From G025836975 sp049646585 (GTDB taxonomy: Bacteria; Pseudomonadota; Gammaproteobacteria; Burkholderiales; Burkholderiaceae_B): a stretch of DNA of 64,000 bases. Under the pieces are notes generated by a model. The model was not told where the DNA came from. It was given only the letters and a program-made list of their open reading frames with translations, and made no database searches. Both the position numbers and the translations under genes were made by a program. This document shows positions 33,617 through 41,147 of the stretch, piece after piece. The first letter of the stretch is position 1, and each line of letters begins with the position of its first letter. The stretch spans positions 65,601 to 129,600 of the forward strand of contig JBARWC010000198.1 in the NCBI GenBank assembly GCA_049646585.1, in the 5' to 3' direction.

Positions 33617-33980
33617 TCCGCTTCCTCGCCGAGCCTCGCCGCGCCTCTTCCTGCGTCTTGGTCTTGTGACATGGAACGCACAGCGATTCCAGATTCTCTG
33701 GATCATCCGTGCCGCCTGATTCTTTGTTGATGATGTGGTCGACGTGCCGGGCTATCGACACCCTCCCGGCCCGCTTGCATGCCTGGCACAGCCCACTGTC
33801 TCGCTTGAGAATGAGGTCGCGCAGCCGTCGCCACTTGGCACCGTATCCACGCTCGCTTGCTGACTTGCTGTGATCCCAACCTACTGTTTCGCCCTGGTGC
33901 TCGTCGCAGTATCCGTTTGCGTTGCGAGTCAGAGCGTTGCAGCCTTGCTTGCGGCACGGCTTATTTGGGCGCTGAGGCAT
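33609..33980 (-). CDS. HNH endonuclease next to the terminase
   Basis: The 123-residue protein has four Cys in CxxxGC/YCDEH and CQACKRAG, then the HNH core HVDHIINKESGGTDDPENLESLCVPCHKTKT. HNH proteins next to terS take part in cos cleavage in HK97-type phages. The rest (WRRLRDLILKRDSGLC) is typical of that group. Confidence 0.9.
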   Translation of the reverse strand: MPQRPNKPCRKQGCNALTRNANGYCDEHQGETVGWDHSKSASERGYGAKWRRLRDLILKRDSGLCQACKRAGRVSIARHVDHIINKESGGTDDPENLESLCVPCHKTKTQEEARRGSARKRNG

Positions 33981-34057
33981 TAAGGGTAAACCTCATATTC
34001 ACGATTGAAACAAAGTTATACGCTTGCAACCACCACTAACTAAAGCGAGGCAATGAT

Positions 34058-34327
34058 ATGGCTACCTACATCATTTCATATGACCTAAAGGCCCCGGGGA
34101 AGAACTACAACGACCTGATAACCGCGCTCGAAAGCTATGGGACGTATTGGCATAACCTAGGGTCGACTTGGTGCATCGTGACGAATAAAACGGCGACCGA
34201 AGTCCGCGATCACTTAACTCGGTACATGGACGCTAACGACAGGCTGCTGGTGGTTCTATCTGGCGGCGTGGGCGCATGGAAAGGATTTAACGCAGACGCA
34301 GCTACGTGGCTCGTGGACAATCTCTAG
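34058..34327 (+). CDS. Cas2-like / SinR-family small protein
   Basis: The 89-residue protein begins MATYIISYDLKAPGKNYNDL, with the first-strand Asp after a hydrophobic strand, then STWCIVTNKTATEVRDHL and NDRLLVVLSGGVGAWKGF. This is the ferredoxin-like pattern of Cas2/SinR proteins. There is no cas1 and no CRISPR nearby, so it is a stand-alone member. GAGG precedes the ATG. It reads rightward within a leftward late region, as lysogenically expressed cargo often does. Confidence 0.7.
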   Translation: MATYIISYDLKAPGKNYNDLITALESYGTYWHNLGSTWCIVTNKTATEVRDHLTRYMDANDRLLVVLSGGVGAWKGFNADAATWLVDNL

Positions 34328-34512
34328 AATTCGCGTCTCATCCACCCCCACCCAGCCCGATAGCTGAACGGGTCCATTTCAGGCTGCAATAACGCCTGCT
34401 CCCGCGCCTCGACCCAGCCCTCAGCCTCGATCACCGCCAGTATTTTGCCGTGTGATTCGTCGTCAAGGATGACACGGCGCTCCTGGTCGCACACGGAAAG
34501 GCAGAAGATCAC
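34324..34512 (-). CDS. Small phage protein of unknown function
   Basis: The 62-residue protein (GTG start at 34512) has IFCLSVCDQERRVILDDESH and a Trp/aromatic-rich end (RAGWGWMRREF). Its start overlaps the stop of a 13-codon ORF at 34509-34550, and its end overlaps the Cas2-like gene by 4 bp. No family recognised. Confidence 0.5.
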   Translation of the reverse strand: MIFCLSVCDQERRVILDDESHGKILAVIEAEGWVEAREQALLQPEMDPFSYRAGWGWMRREF

Positions 34513-34549
34513 TTCCCGTTTCCTGGTTCGTCGCAGTCGTCGCGGCCCA

Positions 34550-34630
34550 TCACGCCGCCTTACTTGGCCCTAGGCCTTTGCTGCGCTTTGGCGCGAATAT
34601 GTCGTTATACGGGTCAGGGCCACCAAACAT
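34550..34630 (-). CDS. 26-residue peptide gene
   Basis: ATG at 34630 with a strong GGAG site 6 nt upstream starts MFGGPDPYNDIFAPKRSKGL and ends at 34550. The next ORF (13 codons, 34509-34550) begins within its stop codon, and the 62-residue gene begins in that one's stop. The chain of start/stop overlaps suggests coupled translation of very small products. Confidence 0.45.
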   Translation of the reverse strand: MFGGPDPYNDIFAPKRSKGLGPSKAA

Positions 34631-34650
34631 AACGCTCTCCAAAAAGGATA

Positions 34651-34680
34651 CGGCCCTACCATCATCAGACAGTAGGGCCG
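34651..34680 (-). terminator. Strong hairpin upstream of the 26-residue gene
   Basis: Perfect 9-bp stem CGGCCCTAC/GTAGGGCCG with a 12-nt loop. On the minus strand it is followed by GTATCCTTTTT, so it could be a terminator or attenuator. Confidence 0.5.
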
Positions 34681-34715
34681 CGAGTGCTGCGGGGGAGCGC
34701 AGCGGAAGGAGACAA

Positions 34716-34812
34716 TCCACATATCAGGAAGCCAGGACGCCAGCCCTCAGCCTTTGGCGCGCTTCCTGGGGCTGCACCTGGGCCTACTTCGGCTGACCTC
34801 CTGATGTGTGGA
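34716..34812 (+). ncRNA. Highly structured non-coding segment, possible small RNA
   Basis: The ends pair over 14 bp (TCCACATATCAGGA with TCCTGATGTGTGGA, one G-U pair on the plus strand). Inside are nested helices CCAGGA/TCCTGG and CGCCA/TGGCG. The odd pair is G-U on the plus strand but A-C on the minus strand, which favours a plus-strand RNA. No credible ORF is present. Confidence 0.4.
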
Positions 34813-34939
34813 CTGCAAATGCAAAAAGCCCCAGGCGATTTCTCGACTAGGGCTTTACGATTCTTCAGGGCGCAAAAAGCCCCGACACCCACATTATCCC
34901 TGATCTATCGACAAAGCGCAATCATTTGTTGTGTTTCTG

Positions 34940-35407
34940 CTAGGCGTCAACCTGCCCCGTTTCGCCGCCCCTTTCGGGTGCCGCAAAACCAATGATGGCC
35001 CGAATGAATCGCGGCCAATCTTCGAATGAAACGCATAATTCTGTTAGCTGCCTGTCGCCATCCCATAGACCGCAGCTACGAATTAATTCCCTGTCGCCCT
35101 CAACGCTCCACCATGCGCCGCGAATAGATGTACCCCAATCAAGCCGGCCAACGAAGAACGGCATGTTGCACATAACTAAATACCATTCGTAATTGCGCGC
35201 ACTCTTGATGTAGTCGAGCGTTGTTTTGTCCGTAATGGCCTCGCACACCTCGATCGCCTTCCTGGCAAACAGCTCATCCATATCGCTATCGTAGGTGGTG
35301 AAATTAAAAATATTGAGGGACAGGAACTCAAGCCGGCTCATTTCTCCGCGCTCGCTGCCGTCGCATTCCGTGGCAAAACTATGCTCAAGCAGTGCCTTGT
35401 ATCTCAT
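34940..35407 (-). CDS. Phage protein of unknown function
   Basis: The 155-residue acidic protein (MRYKALLEHSFATECDGSE...) has aromatic-rich core motifs (NYEWYLVMCNMPFFVGRLDWG). It is likely a globular alpha/beta protein. GAGGATG precedes the ATG at 35407. It is the leftmost gene of the block from 37.7 kb down to 34.9 kb. No family recognised. Confidence 0.6.
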   Translation of the reverse strand: MRYKALLEHSFATECDGSERGEMSRLEFLSLNIFNFTTYDSDMDELFARKAIEVCEAITDKTTLDYIKSARNYEWYLVMCNMPFFVGRLDWGTSIRGAWWSVEGDRELIRSCGLWDGDRQLTELCVSFEDWPRFIRAIIGFAAPERGGETGQVDA

Positions 35408-35418
35408 CGGGCATCCTC

Positions 35419-35811
35419 TTATTCGCCAGCGCCCAAGCGCATAAGGGCGTCTAAAAACCCTTGGGCAAACGCTTGCGCCCGCTGGTCATTCAGTTCGCGC
35501 CTCTGTCCCGGCAGGAATGCCGCACGTAGCAGTAGTGCGTTCTCGTCATTTCGGGTGAACAGCATTAGATGTTCTTGCCCTTTGCGCACGAAGCGCTCCG
35601 TCCATATCTCAACGGTTCTAAACGTCTGGTAGCTTGGCGACTGGATTGGCGCGGAGATCAGGCCCGGCGACTCTACAACCGGCAGCCTGACAACTCCATG
35701 TTGCTCCAAGTGATCACGCACAAAAGCCGGTAGCTCTAGAACTGTAATTGGCTCTAAGTCGTCGGCATAGAGAACCACGCGAACGTCGACCCTCATCTTT
35801 TCGTAATTCAT
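35419..35811 (-). CDS. Phage protein of unknown function
   Basis: The 130-residue protein starts MNYEKMRVDVRVVLYADDLEPITVLELP and has a helical C-terminus (QRAQAFAQGFLDALMRLG). The ATG at 35811 overlaps the preceding stop. No family recognised. Confidence 0.6.
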   Translation of the reverse strand: MNYEKMRVDVRVVLYADDLEPITVLELPAFVRDHLEQHGVVRLPVVESPGLISAPIQSPSYQTFRTVEIWTERFVRKGQEHLMLFTRNDENALLLRAAFLPGQRRELNDQRAQAFAQGFLDALMRLGAGE

Positions 35812-36314
35812 CGCATCAGCCCCTTTCGTTTCAATTTCGGCCAAAGCGCCAGTTTAGCCTCCTGGTACGCCTGATGCTTATCCTCGATGCGTGGGCTGCG
35901 GTGCACGCTCATGCCAGCCGTGCGGTTTCGCATGTGCACGCCAATAGCCGCTCGCTGCATGACCGGCAGTTCGTCTACACACGCTTCTACGGCTTCTGCC
36001 GTGGCCCTGGCAAGCTTGGCGTCCCGGTCGTCGCCATCGTCGTGAATCTCACCCGGATCGTGCCCTTTGCATGACACCGAAACGCGCGGCGCCCCGAGTG
36101 CCGGCATGTAGGCCCGCTCATACCGATACCAAACTAGAAGCAGTTCCTCGATGTGCTCGCTTTCGTCTTGCGTCATTAGTTCCCTCTTAAATAATGCCTC
36201 AATGCCCTGCCTTGCCCGTTCTTGTTTGCCCGGCTTAGATCGGGCGGCCTGCTCTTGCTTGCGCTCCAAAACCAGCATCGGATCCATGCGCTCCCACTGT
36301 TCAGCCCACGTCAT
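35808..36314 (-). CDS. Candidate late-gene regulator (Q/ArpU-like)
   Basis: The 168-residue protein is mainly helical with a region (ACVDELPVMQRAAIGVHMRN) that resembles sigma region 4-like or antitermination Q-type proteins, and a basic end (KLALWPKLKRKGLM). It is the last sizeable gene before the late leftward operon, where such regulators usually lie. The terminators inside that operon make an antiterminator likely. Confidence 0.5.
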   Translation of the reverse strand: MTWAEQWERMDPMLVLERKQEQAARSKPGKQERARQGIEALFKRELMTQDESEHIEELLLVWYRYERAYMPALGAPRVSVSCKGHDPGEIHDDGDDRDAKLARATAEAVEACVDELPVMQRAAIGVHMRNRTAGMSVHRSPRIEDKHQAYQEAKLALWPKLKRKGLMR

Positions 36315-36552
36315 AGCCGACCTTCACCCATCGTTGCTCGGAGCCGCTGTACTGCATCACTAGCCCACGAGCCAAATCAACCCATAGCTGCCCATCTCTC
36401 GGGGCCGCAGGCTCCATGCTGAGTTGCCTTGCCATATCTCGGAGGGATTCCTCCAGGATTTTTGCGACCCTAAGCACTGGCTCGATGAATGCCGCCCATA
36501 CCGGGACCGCCGCGTGGAATCTGGTCAGCCTTCTGCGCTGTCGCATCTTCAT
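36301..36552 (-). CDS. Small basic phage protein
   Basis: The 83-residue protein starts MKMRQRRRLTRFHAAVPVWA and ends WVKVGYDVG, with a helical middle. The ATG at 36552 lies 1 bp after the stop of the 42-residue gene and the end overlaps the regulator candidate by 14 bp. No family recognised. Confidence 0.5.
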   Translation of the reverse strand: MKMRQRRRLTRFHAAVPVWAAFIEPVLRVAKILEESLRDMARQLSMEPAAPRDGQLWVDLARGLVMQYSGSEQRWVKVGYDVG

Positions 36553-36553
36553 T

Positions 36554-36682
36554 TCAGCCCACCCACATGCGCGCAAGACTGATCACCCCAAAGCCCGCAG
36601 CCAATAGCCCACAAAGCCCCTCTGGCAGAAACCGGGATGAATAGATGGCGCATATAAGCATCGCGTAATCCTGATCCGACAT
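36554..36682 (-). CDS. 42-residue membrane protein
   Basis: ATG at 36682 overlaps the previous stop by one base (TGATG) and the frame ends at 36554. The product (MSDQDYAMLICAIYSSRFLP...) has one or two hydrophobic segments ending LARMWVG. It is one link in a chain of overlapping short genes. Too short for routine gene calling. Confidence 0.55.
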   Translation of the reverse strand: MSDQDYAMLICAIYSSRFLPEGLCGLLAAGFGVISLARMWVG

Positions 36683-36858
36683 CACTTCCCCTTAATCATG
36701 GCGACGACCGCGCCAGCCAGTACCATGACGATCCCAGCGCCCACCACCAGAAACGGCAGCATGAGCGGAAATAGCGCCCAGCCCCAGTGCAGATCGGGAG
36801 CAAGGCCCGACACCCGGAGCATGATGAGAAACGCGGAAAGAACAGCGAGGGGCCTCAT
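36682..36858 (-). CDS. 58-residue two-span membrane protein
   Basis: The product (MRPLAVLSAFLIMLRVSGLA ... MIKGK) has two long hydrophobic spans. GGAGG lies 5 nt before the ATG at 36858, which overlaps the stop of the 28-residue gene. A holin- or lysis-inhibitor-like role is imaginable but unsupported. Confidence 0.55.
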   Translation of the reverse strand: MRPLAVLSAFLIMLRVSGLAPDLHWGWALFPLMLPFLVVGAGIVMVLAGAVVAMIKGK

Positions 36859-36944
36859 CACCGCCTCCACGCCTTGCGAATGACCCTCTCAATCCTGGGT
36901 AGGCACCAACCAGCGGCGAAGGCGGCTATTGCTACAAAAATCAT
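36858..36944 (-). CDS. 28-residue membrane peptide
   Basis: ATG at 36944 (GGAGG upstream) overlaps the phosphatase stop as ATGA. The product begins MIFVAIAAFAAGWCLPRIER, with one membrane span and a basic tail, and its stop overlaps the next start. Both overlaps and a good ribosome site support it. Confidence 0.5.
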   Translation of the reverse strand: MIFVAIAAFAAGWCLPRIERVIRKAWRR

Positions 36945-37660
36945 TGCGCGGCCTCCCATTCCAGTTTTGCCGGGATCGCTGGCATAGTCTCCAGGCTGCG
37001 CAGGTCAATCAATGTGAAATAGCCGCTACCGTCGGGCAGCCAGCCGCCTGTGTCGATGTGGTAGACGTTGCCAAGCACAGCCGGCCGACGAAGCGGCGTA
37101 TGGCCGACGACTACGGCGCGAACATTCTCTACAACGCTTCGATCCTCCGATTCGATCCGGCCTCTGTCCCACATAATTCGGTCTCGCGAATGCCGGTTGA
37201 ACAGCAATTCCTCGCCCAGCCATTGCCAATCCGCAATGGGGACATTGGCGTGAACCAGGCCGACGGTACCGCCCACGGTCTCCACCTCAATGGCAAATGG
37301 CAGCGCATCGAAAGCTGCGCCAAACTCCTTCTGGCGAACATGATCTAGCGCCATGAGCCAATCGCCGCCGTTGCGACTGTAGATAGCCTGATCCACCGGG
37401 TTTCCCTTGGCGTAGCGAATAGCAATGTCTTCATGGTTGCCGCGCACCGCGTGAAACCAAGGCCTTGCCAGCCAGTCGAGCGCCTTTTCGCACTCCGGGC
37501 CACGGTCAACCAGATCGCCAACCGAAAACAGGCGGTCCTTCTCAGGGTCAAATCCAATTTCGTCCAACCTCTTTTGCAGGCGGGTAAAGTGGCCGTGTAT
37601 GTCGCCCACCGCGAAGTCCCGGCCTGCCGTGTTGCGTTCGTGCCGTTGAATAATGGTCAT
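36941..37660 (-). CDS. Lambda-type serine/threonine protein phosphatase
   Basis: The 239-residue metallophosphatase has GDIHGHF, FSVGDLVDRGPE, VRGNHED and LVHANVP, the complete metal-binding set of the PPP family as in lambda NinI. The ATG at 37660 follows the previous stop by 2 bp with GGAGG upstream; the longer ORF start at 37939 overlaps another gene. It lies in the nin-like region. Confidence 0.92.
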   Translation of the reverse strand: MTIIQRHERNTAGRDFAVGDIHGHFTRLQKRLDEIGFDPEKDRLFSVGDLVDRGPECEKALDWLARPWFHAVRGNHEDIAIRYAKGNPVDQAIYSRNGGDWLMALDHVRQKEFGAAFDALPFAIEVETVGGTVGLVHANVPIADWQWLGEELLFNRHSRDRIMWDRGRIESEDRSVVENVRAVVVGHTPLRRPAVLGNVYHIDTGGWLPDGSGYFTLIDLRSLETMPAIPAKLEWEAAQ

Positions 37661-37662
37661 CC

Positions 37663-37995
37663 CTATCGCCTCCATATCAGTGAGCTCTCGCTCCCATTGC
37701 CGATACCGTTGGGCGTGAACATGGGCGGCTGGGCGGCGTCGATTTCTGCTGCCCTCGGATGCCGGGCAGCGCATAGCGGGCGAAATGGCGGCACCCATCT
37801 GGCCGGGCCGTATTCGTGCTGGATGCCGGCGAATTTGGCGAGAAAGTCGCGCCCGCTTTGGCGATGTCCTTTCTTTTGCTGGGTGTGGGCTTCGATCTTG
37901 GCGGTGATATCGGCCACGGAAAGGTGGACGTTGAGCCATACACCGTCCCGAGCGAAGCGCTCGGCGACAGCGGCTTTGAGTTCTTCGGTTGTCAT
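37663..37995 (-). CDS. Small phage protein of unknown function (nin-like region)
   Basis: The 110-residue protein starts MTTEELKAAVAERFARDGVWLNVH and ends with a Pro/Gly/Ser-rich tail. It starts one base after the preceding stop. The N-terminal half is helical and charged. No family recognised. Confidence 0.6.
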   Translation of the reverse strand: MTTEELKAAVAERFARDGVWLNVHLSVADITAKIEAHTQQKKGHRQSGRDFLAKFAGIQHEYGPARWVPPFRPLCAARHPRAAEIDAAQPPMFTPNGIGNGSESSLIWRR

Positions 37996-37996
37996 G

Positions 37997-38338
37997 TCAG
38001 AATTCCTCCACAGCCCAACCGCCGCCGTCTTTTTTCGGGCGGGCCTTCAGGGCTACAAACTTGAATGGGTACATGCTGGCTGCCACCTTGATCTTGACCC
38101 TGGCATCGTCCTGCCAGAATCCCTTGACCTCGTGCAGCTCGATCTGACCATCTGGCATCATTACGGCAAAATCCGGCGTATAGAACGTGTTGTCGGCTAG
38201 GCGGAACTTCATGCCCTCGAACTTGTGCCACAGGATGCCGCCAACGGCCTGCAGTTGGCTCAGGTGACTGGCATAGGCCCGCTCGGTTTTGTTCATCTGG
38301 CCGGCTGGCAGGCGGCCTAGTGCGTAGCTTCGGTTCAT
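37997..38338 (-). CDS. DUF1064-type PD-(D/E)XK nuclease
   Basis: The 113-residue protein contains YTPDFAVMMPDGQIELHEVKG, the PD...ExK core, and then DDARVKIKVAASMYPFKFVAL, typical of DUF1064 phage proteins. These probably serve as resolvase- or repair-type nucleases in phage replication. AAGGAGG precedes the ATG at 38338. Confidence 0.85.
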   Translation of the reverse strand: MNRSYALGRLPAGQMNKTERAYASHLSQLQAVGGILWHKFEGMKFRLADNTFYTPDFAVMMPDGQIELHEVKGFWQDDARVKIKVAASMYPFKFVALKARPKKDGGGWAVEEF

Positions 38339-38532
38339 GCGACCTCCTTTGCCATCCGGTGCTGCCGTATCACTTCTTTCTGCAGTTCCATTTGCGCTGC
38401 CTCTCCACGTCGTTTACCCACCAAGGCCAAATACGGCTTCCGTTTTGCGAAAGGCCAAGCCAAGACTTGTCGGGCTTCGCATTCCAATCTCTGCTGCTCT
38501 ATCCCTTTCTTTTGTTGCATCTTTACTTCCAT
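38335..38532 (-). CDS. Small nin-region protein
   Basis: The 65-residue, strongly charged helical protein contains LECEARQVLAWPFAKRKPYL and VGKRRGEAAQMELQKEVIRQ, a recurring type next to DUF1064 genes. The end overlaps the DUF1064 start (ATGA). The ATG at 38520 is an alternative start. It overlaps another open frame described under findings. Confidence 0.6.
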   Translation of the reverse strand: MEVKMQQKKGIEQQRLECEARQVLAWPFAKRKPYLALVGKRRGEAAQMELQKEVIRQHRMAKEVA

Positions 38533-38745
38533 CCCCTAGTCCGCCCATGAACCCGAGCCAGACAGACCTAGCCCATCCTGGGTAGGCCTTCACATGAACC
38601 GTCACCGTCCATGACCCGTCAGCCTTTTCGATCCAGGGTGCTAACTTCGCCGCCCTTGCTCCTGTTTCAGATCTATCCCACAGTAGGAGCCTCTTCCCTT
38701 GCCGCTGTCGTTAAATCAAGTCCGACCAGCAAGGTGCTGTCCCGC

Positions 38746-39624
38746 TTATTTCTGCCTGAGCGCCTCCATCAAAAGCATGGACAAGGCCAGCGTGCCGGAT
38801 TTCATGTGGTAGTCGTTGGCGTCCATGCCGACCTCGGGCGCCATAACAAACGGGCAGCCCGCCTCGATGGCGTAGCGCTCGCCTACGCGGTTTTTGTCGT
38901 GGTCTGCAACGATGTACTTAGGTGATGGCAATTCAGCCGCTACAGAGCGCGTATTGGCCGCTGAGAAGCAGACGACGACACGCGCATTGCGTGAAATCAT
39001 CTTGAGTGCTGCATGAATAGATAGACCTGTTGCGAATCCTTCGCACAGCCAGTTTTCCTTGCCTGAGCCAATGAAGAACACCGCGTTCTTTGCTGCGCCG
39101 CCTGGCAGAAATTTCTTTTCGCCCTGCCCGTCGATAAACTGCACGCTCTGAATGCGCCGGTAATCAGTCACGTTGCGCATAGGGATGACCAGTCGTCCAT
39201 CGAAGTCGATCAGGCCTAGTTCGTCTTTGAAGCCCTTGCGCTCAAGGTAAGGATGCCGGTCTTGATGGCACTGACTGACGATATAGGCAGCCTCTTTCGC
39301 GGCCTGGGCGCGCCGCATGGCCTCGGCTCGGTCTGCTGTTGTGTCGCGCTGTGCGGGCCTGGGAGTAGGTGTAAAGCCTTCCTCCCCTTTCCATCCGTAT
39401 TCACGCGCCAGTTTGTACAGGGTGCGGCCCGTAATGCCGCCATGTGCCTTGATGCTGCGCCAGACGGCGGCAGCCGCCTGCTTGTTGTATCGGTCAGATG
39501 ATTGACTCCATGAATTCCATAGATCAAAGCCATCATTGCCAAGCTCGGCTTTCACGGCCATACCGACCTGCACCCAAGTCTCACGGTCATCAGCAGGAAT
39601 GGCTCGGATTGCGTTGTGAATCAT
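38746..39624 (-). CDS. Primase: PriCT-2 plus Toprim domain
   Basis: The 292-residue protein has an N-terminal PriCT_2-type region (ADDRETWVQVGMAVKAELG ... YNKQAAAAVWRSI) and a Toprim-like domain (LCEGFATGLSIHAAL, YIVADHDKNRVG). It would prime phage DNA replication together with the adjoining helicase. It overlaps the helicase by 4 bp. The Toprim acidic residues are present. Confidence 0.85.
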   Translation of the reverse strand: MIHNAIRAIPADDRETWVQVGMAVKAELGNDGFDLWNSWSQSSDRYNKQAAAAVWRSIKAHGGITGRTLYKLAREYGWKGEEGFTPTPRPAQRDTTADRAEAMRRAQAAKEAAYIVSQCHQDRHPYLERKGFKDELGLIDFDGRLVIPMRNVTDYRRIQSVQFIDGQGEKKFLPGGAAKNAVFFIGSGKENWLCEGFATGLSIHAALKMISRNARVVVCFSAANTRSVAAELPSPKYIVADHDKNRVGERYAIEAGCPFVMAPEVGMDANDYHMKSGTLALSMLLMEALRQK

Positions 39625-41147
39625 GCTGCCTTCCTGCCTTTCACGAAAGCAATATTCATCGAACGAATCTTGTTCTGAACATTGCGCGTGATTTCGACGT
39701 TGGGCGTATCAACAAACTTCCAGCCAGACGGCGGATTTGCGCCGGTCATGTCTTTGAACAGGTGCCAAGCCCTGCCGGCCTGCTTTTCTGGTGCGCTATG
39801 GCCCCGAGCGTAGGTGCAAAGCTGCTCCCATAGATGGCGACGATCATCAGCCAGTTTCTTTTTGCCCAGCATGACGGCCTGCATTTCCCCGGCCTGGGCC
39901 GCGTCCAGTGCAGGAGCTTGATGCTCATAACCGCATGCCATGCAACGCTTGGAGAATGGCTTGTAGCCGCAGGACGGGCAGCCCTTCGGCTCGTAGTCCT
40001 CTTTGTCGCGGATAGTCTTGTCGAGCTTTTCGCCCGTGTCCAAGGCTGATAGGCCGTTGAAGTAGATTTCCTCGTAATCCTCAAGAAACCTCAGGATGTT
40101 GCCGCTGTGGTCCAGCAAGATGCAATCCTGCTTGCCGGTTTCCTTGGATGACCGAAGGCCTCGGCCCCACATCTGGATGGCGGTTGATAGCGACTTGCGT
40201 AGCGGACGACAGTCCACCACACACCCCACGTCTTTCACATCAAAGCCTTTTGCCAGGGCTTCGACGCTGATCAAAACCCGTACCATTGAGTCGTGCTTTT
40301 TGAACTCAGCCAAGAGTTGATCGCGCTCGGCCTTTTTGGTGTTGGTGGTGTAGGTCGCCGCCATCACCCCAGCGTCAATGAATTGGCGGGCCAGCTCTTC
40401 GCAGTGCGCGATGGTGGAGCCAAAAACGATTGTCTTGCGCCCTTCCCCATGCTTGAGCCATTCGGCCACCACATCACCGATAATGCCCATGCCGCGCTCT
40501 TCGGCGGCCTTGTCTGTCCATTCGCCGCTGGCCTTGGTGGGCGCCCCAGTCATGTCAGGTCGCACGCAGGTGAGCGGGTGCATCGGAACGAGAATGCCTT
40601 GATTGGTCAGTTCGTCCATCGTGGCCGCATTGATCAGGTTCGTGAATATCTTGCCCAGGCCTTTTGAGAACGGCGTGGCTGACAGTCCAATGCAAGCTGC
40701 ATCGGTATTCATGGCATGATCGACCCACCCTTTGTATTGCGTGTGGGCTTCGTCAATGATGATCACATCAGCCTTGGGCCAGAATCCCCGGCGCATAACC
40801 GTCTGGATGCTGGCAATCTGGTACGGCATGCTGGTGTCACGTCGCCAGTGGTCGGCCTTGATGATGGCGTGTGCAGATAGCCCGTACTCGTCGGCGGTTT
40901 CGCTTGTCTGGTCGATCAGAGCTTCGCGGTCACATACAAATACCGCCTTTTTGCCCTTGAGCAGGGCTTCGTGGGCGATTCGGTGGCCCAGGTAGGATTT
41001 CCCTGCGCCGGTGGGCGCCATGATCAGCTGGTTCTTGTGGCCATCAAGAAAGCCGTGACGCAATGAGTCGTGCGCGGTTTTCTGGAATGGCCTTGGCTCC
41101 GGGAACGAGGCGCTTTTGTAGTTGGGCGAGTCGTGAAATAAATTCAT
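39621..41147 (-). CDS. Replicative SF2 helicase
   Basis: The 508-residue DEAD/DEAH helicase has motif I MAPTGAGKS, motif II IIIDEAHT, motif III GLSATP and motif VI QMWGRGLRS, followed by a zinc ribbon (CPSCGY...CMACGYE) and a helical C-terminus. It probably acts as the phage replicative helicase next to the Toprim primase. Confidence 0.92.
   Translation of the reverse strand: MNLFHDSPNYKSASFPEPRPFQKTAHDSLRHGFLDGHKNQLIMAPTGAGKSYLGHRIAHEALLKGKKAVFVCDREALIDQTSETADEYGLSAHAIIKADHWRRDTSMPYQIASIQTVMRRGFWPKADVIIIDEAHTQYKGWVDHAMNTDAACIGLSATPFSKGLGKIFTNLINAATMDELTNQGILVPMHPLTCVRPDMTGAPTKASGEWTDKAAEERGMGIIGDVVAEWLKHGEGRKTIVFGSTIAHCEELARQFIDAGVMAATYTTNTKKAERDQLLAEFKKHDSMVRVLISVEALAKGFDVKDVGCVVDCRPLRKSLSTAIQMWGRGLRSSKETGKQDCILLDHSGNILRFLEDYEEIYFNGLSALDTGEKLDKTIRDKEDYEPKGCPSCGYKPFSKRCMACGYEHQAPALDAAQAGEMQAVMLGKKKLADDRRHLWEQLCTYARGHSAPEKQAGRAWHLFKDMTGANPPSGWKFVDTPNVEITRNVQNKIRSMNIAFVKGRKAA

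Noticed and set aside
34665..34892. 75-codon minus-strand frame
   Set aside because: It spans the long inverted repeat and reads as Pro/Gly/Ala-rich noise; structure explains the sequence better.
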